Below are positions 58,397-64,000 of a stretch of DNA of 64,000 bases, piece after piece. The notes below the pieces were generated by a model. That model made no database searches, was not told the origin of the DNA, and was given only the letters and a program-made list of their open reading frames with translations. The DNA comes from Candidatus Krumholzibacteriia bacterium (GTDB taxonomy: Bacteria > Krumholzibacteriota > Krumholzibacteriia > LZORAL124-64-63), in the NCBI GenBank assembly GCA_016744705.1, contig JADGDU010000010.1:85812-149811 (forward strand). Reading direction: 5' to 3'. How positions within the stretch are numbered: position 1 is the first letter of the stretch; the number at the start of each line of letters is the position of its first letter. The translations under genes were made by a program, and so were the position numbers.

Positions 58397-60846
58397 AAAT
58401 CAGTCTGGACTGGCTTGGAGATCTTGTCTCCTGGGATGACAGCACCGAAGAGTTGGCCGCCAAATTGACGGCTGCCGGCTTGAACGTCGAGGGCATCGAA
58501 GAATATAAAGTGAGTTTTCCCGGTGTGGTTATCGCCAAGGTGATCAGTCGGGAACAACATCCCGATGCGGACAGATTGAGTTTGTGCCAGGTTGATGCCG
58601 GTACCGGCCAGCCGGTGCAAGTGGTGTGTGGGGCTCCCAATGTGCGTGAAGGAATCACGGTTCTTTTTGCCACCGTGGGATCTGTCCTGCCTGGAAATTT
58701 CAAAATCAAGAAGTCCAAAATCCGCGGCGTGGAAAGCTTTGGAATGATCTGTTCTTCCACGGAACTGGAACTGGGCCTTGATGGCGACGGCATCATGGAA
58801 CTGGATACAGAATTGAGCCCTGGAACTTCAGCGGATGAACTGTATGGCTACAGTGATACCGTGTTGGATATTGAAGTGACGCCCAACCGACCCGACTGGC
58901 TCAGCCATGTGGGAGTGGCTCGGGAAGTGGCCGCCATTTATCGGTCCAAGGTTTCCATGCCTCGCTCATGGTCCAGCCAGCAGACTGGCGAAAGCCTGGG
59001 TATGAAGGTGCGCATCGATGAATACACGGATTGTCCCCGATACTCTGCTTTCGGAGCCCGTGATGTTGTGGTGCAGCCCTCTCCTGATTGGATGCAAAAT
59101 CGTTTGCGGGCCATTGGCAGCCGTCCCATCAACAACGTAGTGGATATCAGTAATTACGTCATGTTTGAGACCGGCCAGCCCATGCATGCTTTTGACCAAT
59201 CCAAGCTTTCAGGTAATACCATCACCGTGCAAAGATCGACCAAAGGCCAGAAGGTTGTGACCCTGGATGAACAGGAAAGGGAGCTGGATGAAGGCACCCT
59301 TTTGGTGTGTGATGATAAAGGCCCTATCGCTCTGGCGGGTGTGATGGGTTTGGCTAACAGCGAAGTGGACAAAGGCACCCGGGATGTCCTTCTGGAAAGC
59401 GCGTTTTTCAACAGCCTACAAGTTCGCCAAGCCAGCCGTGATTTGGGCTTGATCAGTGAAAGCAGCTACCGCTTTGAACGGGGTGGCGACTGGGAAATGG
59501 TGATCAAAGCGGCCCACCGAGCTTTATATCTGCTGCAGGAACACGCCAATGCTCACATTGTCACCGATTGGGCCGATCGTTTTGATCCGGACCGGGAAAC
59601 TCCGGCCAACATTCCCTTGCGTATCTGGCAAGTGAACCGTGTTTTGGGCACCAAAATCAGCACCGACGAGGCTGCCCAAATGTTGCAGGCTCTGGGATTG
59701 AAAGTTCAGCCCATGGGGAACCCCGAAGCCAGCACTGCCAATGCCGTGAATATGATGGTCAAGGTGCCCTCTTTCAGGCGTGACCTTTTTCAGGAAATAG
59801 ATTTAATTGAGGAAGTTGCCCGCAGCTACGGCTTTGATAATATGTCCGGTGGAAAAGGTTTCACTGGGGCCCAGGCTGGCGTTCGCAATGTCAAAGATGT
59901 GGCTCTCGCCAAAATCCGTTCCTGGTTTGGAGCCTGTGGATACAACGAATTGGTCACCTCCAGTTTCCAGGCAGCCGGAGATCTCCAGCGCATGCAAATG
60001 CCGGAGGATGATTTCCGCTTTGAATCTCTGTCGGTGATGAATCCGAATCATGGGGGAGATATCAGTCTGCGCACCCACATGTTGCCTTCGTTGCTGCATG
60101 TGGCCTGCCGGAATATCAACAGTGGTGCTGCCGTGCCATTGCATCTTTTCCAGGCCAACCGCGTCTATCTGCCAGGTGGCAAGAAGGCCGATGTCACTTT
60201 TAATGCTGACAACGCCCTGCTTCCCGAAGAACCATTTTTGCTGCAGTTCGCGGTGGCTGGTAATAAGGAAACGGGCCTGGACGGCGTTCCTGCTGACTTG
60301 TTGGCCATTAAGGGCGTGGTGGAGGCATTGTCTTCCTATCTGCGTCTGCCATTGGTCTTGAAGGTTCAGGATTGTGAACCTTGGCTTGTCCCTGGACAGC
60401 AATGGGCCATTCTGAATGAAGAAGGTCAGACCGTGGGTAATGCCGGTCGCGTTTCAGCCAAGGTCCTGGATGCCTTTGATGTCAACCTGCCTGTGTCGGT
60501 GGCTGAAATCAATCTGGACCTGGTGGATTTGAACCCCGTTGAGATGAAATATAATCCCTTCACAAGGTTCCCAGCTGTTAAACGGGACTTGTCTCTGTTG
60601 GTACCCGGAGGGATCGTTTATGAAGATATTGAAAAGGTTGTGATGGAGGCTGGCGGTGTGCATCTGAATTCGGTGCAACTGTTTGATGTGTACCGAGGCA
60701 AAGGTGTTGCCGAGGGTCACGGAGCCTACGGAATTCGCTTGAAGTTCCTTTCAGCAAAGGGTAACCTCAAGGGTAAGACGGTTGATTACGCCATCAAACA
60801 AATTGTTGAGGCGTTGGCCAGCCGGTTAAAGATAGAGCATAGATAG
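58393..60846 (+). CDS. pheT: Phenylalanyl-tRNA synthetase beta subunit
   Basis: 817 residues from TTG 58393, overlapping the pheS stop. The N-terminal tRNA-binding OB domain (about 38-150) has REQHPDADRLSLCQVDAG. B3/B4 (about 210-390) and B5 (about 400-480) editing and core-like domains follow. The C-terminal anticodon-binding FDX-ACB domain (about 720-816) begins near YNPFTRFPAVKRDLSLLV. The weak TTG start and overlap fit coupled alpha2-beta2 subunit synthesis. Confidence 0.95.
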   Translation: MKISLDWLGDLVSWDDSTEELAAKLTAAGLNVEGIEEYKVSFPGVVIAKVISREQHPDADRLSLCQVDAGTGQPVQVVCGAPNVREGITVLFATVGSVLPGNFKIKKSKIRGVESFGMICSSTELELGLDGDGIMELDTELSPGTSADELYGYSDTVLDIEVTPNRPDWLSHVGVAREVAAIYRSKVSMPRSWSSQQTGESLGMKVRIDEYTDCPRYSAFGARDVVVQPSPDWMQNRLRAIGSRPINNVVDISNYVMFETGQPMHAFDQSKLSGNTITVQRSTKGQKVVTLDEQERELDEGTLLVCDDKGPIALAGVMGLANSEVDKGTRDVLLESAFFNSLQVRQASRDLGLISESSYRFERGGDWEMVIKAAHRALYLLQEHANAHIVTDWADRFDPDRETPANIPLRIWQVNRVLGTKISTDEAAQMLQALGLKVQPMGNPEASTANAVNMMVKVPSFRRDLFQEIDLIEEVARSYGFDNMSGGKGFTGAQAGVRNVKDVALAKIRSWFGACGYNELVTSSFQAAGDLQRMQMPEDDFRFESLSVMNPNHGGDISLRTHMLPSLLHVACRNINSGAAVPLHLFQANRVYLPGGKKADVTFNADNALLPEEPFLLQFAVAGNKETGLDGVPADLLAIKGVVEALSSYLRLPLVLKVQDCEPWLVPGQQWAILNEEGQTVGNAGRVSAKVLDAFDVNLPVSVAEINLDLVDLNPVEMKYNPFTRFPAVKRDLSLLVPGGIVYEDIEKVVMEAGGVHLNSVQLFDVYRGKGVAEGHGAYGIRLKFLSAKGNLKGKTVDYAIKQIVEALASRLKIEHR

Positions 60847-60928
60847 TAGCAGATAGTCCTCAAGAGATTGGACTGATTCCCAGTCCAACTTGGGATACAC
60901 CGGGATCATGGAAGAGAGCGGACCCCAC

Positions 60929-61198
60929 ATGGAGAGCAATCTGAATTCACTGGAGACAAAGGTTCTCGAAGCGATCAAACTGATCAAGGAATTGCGCACT
61001 GAGAATACCCGTTTAAAAGACGGAGTCGAAGACCTCGAAATGCGCAACCTGGAACTCGAAGAACTGAACTCCAAGTTAAACCACCAACTCAACGATGCGC
61101 AGCAACAGGCTGCCAACGTTGAGGTTTATGAGGAAAAGAGAAAGGAAATCGAGACCAGGGTTGGCGGGCTGCTGGATCAGCTTGAAGCTTTGGGATAG
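60929..61198 (+). CDS. ZapB-like coiled-coil cell-division protein
   Basis: 89 residues, almost all heptad-patterned coiled coil (ESNLNSLETKVLEAIKLIKELRTENTRLKDGVEDLEMRNLELEELNSKLNHQL). Starts at 60890 (TTG) and 60908 (ATG) are also possible. Size, pattern and position directly before zapA suggest ZapB, which bridges ZapA and the nucleoid. Coiled coils are easy to over-assign, so the name is provisional. Confidence 0.6.
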   Translation: MESNLNSLETKVLEAIKLIKELRTENTRLKDGVEDLEMRNLELEELNSKLNHQLNDAQQQAANVEVYEEKRKEIETRVGGLLDQLEALG

Positions 61199-61245
61199 TC
61201 GATTTCTTGGGAAACAAAGTACCTGTGTGAAACGGAATGTGGTCC

Positions 61246-61578
61246 ATGCGGGAACCTACGAGTGTAACAGTAAAAATTTATGGTCAGGACTACACCCTTA
61301 AAGGTGGAGCCGACCCTGGTTATGTGCAGGATGTGGCTGCTTTTGTAGACGAACGCATGAAAGAGGTTTCTGAAAACTCTTCCGTGGCTTCGGCTACAAA
61401 GGTGGCTATTCTGGCTGCGATTAATATTGCTGACGAACTTTTTCGCGAGCAGCAGAAACGCATCCAGTCCATGGCCACACTCGAAGATAGATCGGTACAA
61501 ATTGCCCGCCTCCTGGATAGAGAGGTCGGCAAGGACAGTTCCAGTATTCAAGAAGGTGATTCCCTGCCCGGCACGTGA
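61246..61578 (+). CDS. zapA: Cell division protein ZapA
   Basis: 110 residues from ATG 61246 (an ATG at 61237 is also in frame). The N-terminal SVTVKIYGQDYTLKGGADPGYVQDVAAFVDERMKEV and the helix AILAAINIADELFREQQ match the FtsZ-ring stabiliser ZapA. The probable 6S RNA follows directly, as in many Proteobacteria. Confidence 0.88.
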   Translation: MREPTSVTVKIYGQDYTLKGGADPGYVQDVAAFVDERMKEVSENSSVASATKVAILAAINIADELFREQQKRIQSMATLEDRSVQIARLLDREVGKDSSSIQEGDSLPGT

Positions 61579-61579
61579 T

Positions 61580-61730
61580 GTGTCGTACAAGTGAGCCAAC
61601 ATTTCTGTATTGGGATTCCGGAGTTTTTCGTTAAAAGTCATGCCTTTCGGGGAAGACTGGATTCGGGAACAGGAAACCCACTTGGAGCAACACGGTTCAG
61701 TTGCTTCACGACTCACACGACCGGGCGGGG
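61580..61730 (+). ncRNA. ssrS: Probable 6S RNA
   Basis: The 209-nt zapA-rny gap folds as a long rod. The closing stem is GTCGT+GTGAG (61582-61595) with CTCAC+ACGAC (61712-61721). A large central bubble holds a small hairpin AGCAAC/GTTGCT on its 3' side. The terminal arm begins GGGATTCC/GGAAACCC. The 5' bubble text GAGCCAACATTTC resembles GAGCCGATATTTC of the Escherichia coli molecule. Location downstream of zapA is the classic 6S site. The ends are approximate. Confidence 0.65.
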
Positions 61731-61792
61731 TGAAACACCAACAGCGTTTTGTTTCCCTTTCTTAAAACCGAATAAACCGGGAAGGAGTGACC

Positions 61793-63355
61793 ATGTCGAT
61801 TCTCATGTCGTACTGGCCTGTCATTGCTGCCGCGGTTGTATTTTTTCTGGCAGGATGGCTGCTGACCAAGGCTAGCTTCGAAAAGAAGCATGGCCAGGCT
61901 CAGGTCATGCATGATCGTTTGATTGACGATGCTCAGAAGCAGGCGACGGACACTGTTAAAAGTGCCGAACTGGAGGCCAAGGAAGAGTACTTCCAGGCTC
62001 GCCAGCGCTTTGATGATGAAACCGTGTCGGCCCGCAAGGAAAGCCGCCGCCGGCAGGATGCCCTGGACCAGCGCGAGGAAAACCTCAATCGCAAAGTTTC
62101 CTTCATCGACAAGAAGGAAAACCGTGTGGATGAGCTGGACGCTGAGACCAAAGAACGGCAAAAAGCACTGGATATCAATGAAACAAAAATTCAGTCTGCT
62201 TTGGCCGAACAGGCTCATAAGCTCGAACAGATAGCCGGGCTTTCGGCCGACAAAGCCAAGGGCATTTTGATGGAAAAAATGATTGGCGACGCCCGCATGT
62301 CGGCCGCCAAGACCATCAAACAGGTTCGTGAAGAAACCGAACGCAACAGCAAGCGTGAGGCTATGAAAATTTTGAGCCTTGCTGTCCAGCGCTATGCTGC
62401 TGAACACGTGGCTGAAAACACGGTTTCGGTGGTGGACCTGCCCAGTGACGAAATGAAGGGGCGCATCATCGGTCGTGAAGGTAGGAACATTCGTTCTTTC
62501 GAATTGGCCACCGGCATTGATCTCATCATTGATGATACTCCCGGTGCTGTCATCGTTTCAGGGTTTGATCCCGTGCGCAGGGAAGTGGCTCGCCAGAGCC
62601 TGGAAATTCTGATTCGCGATGGCCGCATTCATCCGGGGCGCATTGAAGAAGTGGTCCGCAAAACCTCTGAAGAAATGGACGCCCGTATTAAGGAAATTGG
62701 GGAACAGGCTGTGCTGGATCTGGGCTTTCCCAATATCCATCATGACATGTATTACTACATTGGCCGCCTCAGTTACCGCACCAGCTATGGGCAAAATCTC
62801 CTGAAGCACAGCATGGAAGTGGCGGCAGTCTCTTCGGTGATCGCCTCGGAGTTGGGGCTGGATCCCCGTCTGGCCAAACGCTGTGGATTCCTGCACGATC
62901 TGGGCAAAGCCGCGGACCATGAAATTGAAGGTCCTCACGCTCTTATCGGCGCCAGACTTTGCAAAAAATTCGGTGAAAATGAAACGGTGATGAACGCCGT
63001 GGGTGGTCACCATCAAGACATTGAAGCCACCACACCCTATACATTCCTGGTCTCAGCAGCAGACGCAGTCTCTGCCTCGCGGCCTGGTGCACGGCGTGAA
63101 AGCGTGCAAAACTATGTAGAACGGTTGGAGAACCTGGAACACATTGCCGATGGTTTTGATGGTGTGGAGAAATCCTTTGCCATCCAGGCCGGTCGTGAAA
63201 TCAGGGTGCTGGTGAATCATAACCTGGTCAGCGATGCTGAGGCTGCGGCCTTGGCCGAAGAAGTGAGCCGCCGCATTGAAGGTGAGCTGGAGTATCCTGG
63301 ACAAATCAAAGTGATGGTTATTCGCGAAACCCGCGCAACCTCCATCGCTCATTAA
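61793..63355 (+). CDS. rny: Ribonuclease Y
   Basis: Membrane-anchored endonuclease that starts mRNA decay. It has 520 residues from ATG 61793, 5 nt after AAGGAG. One N-terminal helix (about 5-25) precedes a long charged coiled coil (about 30-200). A KH domain follows with GRIIGREGRNIRSFELATGIDLIIDDTPG. The HD domain has HSMEVA and GFLHDLGKAADHEIEGPHALIGA. It follows the family order throughout. folD starts 24 nt downstream. Confidence 0.95.
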   Translation: MSILMSYWPVIAAAVVFFLAGWLLTKASFEKKHGQAQVMHDRLIDDAQKQATDTVKSAELEAKEEYFQARQRFDDETVSARKESRRRQDALDQREENLNRKVSFIDKKENRVDELDAETKERQKALDINETKIQSALAEQAHKLEQIAGLSADKAKGILMEKMIGDARMSAAKTIKQVREETERNSKREAMKILSLAVQRYAAEHVAENTVSVVDLPSDEMKGRIIGREGRNIRSFELATGIDLIIDDTPGAVIVSGFDPVRREVARQSLEILIRDGRIHPGRIEEVVRKTSEEMDARIKEIGEQAVLDLGFPNIHHDMYYYIGRLSYRTSYGQNLLKHSMEVAAVSSVIASELGLDPRLAKRCGFLHDLGKAADHEIEGPHALIGARLCKKFGENETVMNAVGGHHQDIEATTPYTFLVSAADAVSASRPGARRESVQNYVERLENLEHIADGFDGVEKSFAIQAGREIRVLVNHNLVSDAEAAALAEEVSRRIEGELEYPGQIKVMVIRETRATSIAH

Positions 63356-63379
63356 TAGCCTCGTGCTCGGGAGGGCATT

Positions 63380-64000
63380 TTGGAAACTCTGTTGCTCAAA
63401 GGCAAAGCGGTTCGTGATCAAGTCTTCGCAGAATTGAAAGAGAAAGTGGCGGGAGCGCCGCGTAAGCCCGGCCTGGCTGTGGTGCTGGTGGGTGAGGATG
63501 CCGCCTCTTCTGTTTATGTCAGTCATAAAGAGAAGGGATGCGAAGAGGTGGGCTTTCATCATGAAACCCACCGGCTGGAAGCATCCACCCCAGAAGAACC
63601 ACTGTTAGCGCTGATTGAAAAGCTGAATAATGATCCGGCCATTGATGGCATTCTCATCCAGCTGCCACTACCAAAGGGATTGGATCAGGACAAAATTTTG
63701 CTGTCCGTAAATCCCGCGAAAGACGTGGATGGATTCCACCCGGAAAACCTGGGGCGATTGGTCTCCGGAGCTCCGCGGTTTGTCCCCTGCACACCCAAGG
63801 GCATTTTGCGCATGCTCACCCATTATGGGTTGCCAATGGCTGGGAAGAATGTAGCCATTGTGGGGCGCAGTGTCATTGTGGGCAGACCTCTGACGATGCT
63901 TCTTTCTCTTAAGCGGGATGATGCCAACGCCACCGTGACCATGTGCCACTCAGGTACTAAGAATCTGGCCGACATCACCAGCAAAGCTGATGTGGTGGTG
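63380..64000 (+). CDS. folD: Bifunctional methylenetetrahydrofolate dehydrogenase/cyclohydrolase FolD (3' end missing)
   Basis: One-carbon metabolism enzyme interconverting 5,10-methylene- and 10-formyl-THF. It starts at TTG 63380 behind GGGAGGG. The frame is open to the window edge, giving about 207 of the usual 285-300 residues. Motifs are SSVYVSHKEKGCEEVG (catalytic Lys), DGILIQLPLPKGLD, NPAKDVDGFHPENLG, CTPKGI and VGRSVIVGRP. Location shortly after zapA and 6S RNA recalls the ssrS-folate-gene linkage in Proteobacteria. Confidence 0.95.
   Translation, partial: METLLLKGKAVRDQVFAELKEKVAGAPRKPGLAVVLVGEDAASSVYVSHKEKGCEEVGFHHETHRLEASTPEEPLLALIEKLNNDPAIDGILIQLPLPKGLDQDKILLSVNPAKDVDGFHPENLGRLVSGAPRFVPCTPKGILRMLTHYGLPMAGKNVAIVGRSVIVGRPLTMLLSLKRDDANATVTMCHSGTKNLADITSKADVVV

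Overview
The window is chromosomal DNA from a Gram-negative bacterium of moderate GC content. An outer membrane is indicated by a PilQ secretin, heptose-kinase/adenylyltransferase genes of the LPS inner-core pathway, signal-peptide and lipoprotein genes, and a predicted outer-membrane barrel. I cannot name the species. The pilus gene order (pilT-C-S-R-A, ABC transporter, pilD, pilM-N-O-P-Q) matches the Myxococcus type. The short sigma-70 factor resembles the primary sigma of Bacteroidota and relatives, and a possible DUF4837 lipoprotein points the same way. Together these suggest an uncultured FCB-superphylum or deltaproteobacteria-like lineage. TTG and GTG start codons are unusually common.

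Region 1 (1-14936) is a nearly complete type IV pilus locus: pilT (5' end cut off), pilC, the pilS/pilR two-component pair, three pilin-type genes, an ABC transporter with a tetratricopeptide-like partner, the prepilin peptidase pilD, and pilMNOPQ. Three sigma-54 -24/-12 promoters with exact spacing precede pilA, the ABC/pilD operon and pilMNOPQ. PilR is a sigma-54 activator, so these form a coherent local regulon.

Region 2 (15005-34341) is housekeeping: aroK, rsmD, coaD, obgE, dprA, an ABC exporter with two permeases, a DUF3467 gene on the minus strand, split hldE (kinase plus nucleotidyltransferase), a cyclic-2,3-diphosphoglycerate-synthetase-like gene, sucCD, ndk, and a fatty-acid cluster (DUF177-rpmF-plsX-fabD-fabG-acpP-fabF-rnc) that lacks fabH.

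Region 3 (34383-43458) carries envelope genes and singletons: a large secreted TPR protein and an unknown secreted partner; an ECF sigma/anti-sigma pair with a lipoprotein and a barrel protein behind it; an orphan ParA; and, on the minus strand, a metallo-beta-lactamase-fold hydrolase and inositol-3-phosphate synthase.

Region 4 (43883-49652) is a polysaccharide cluster (sugar-phosphate transferase, oxidoreductase, three glycosyltransferases) split by tRNA-Gly, tRNA-Cys and tRNA-Leu. dnaK and a primary-type sigma factor follow. Next comes tRNA-Val, whose 3' half is repeated about 665 bp downstream. The interval holds integrase-arm-like repeats and an insertion-sequence remnant inside a broken small secreted-protein gene, which looks like the scar of an integrative element.

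Region 5 (53956-64000) is the classic thrS-infC-rpmI-rplT-pheS-pheT block, with an attenuator-like leader and an AUC start codon on infC. It is followed by zapB-like and zapA genes, a probable 6S RNA, rny, and folD (cut off at the window end). No CRISPR array or rRNA gene was seen.
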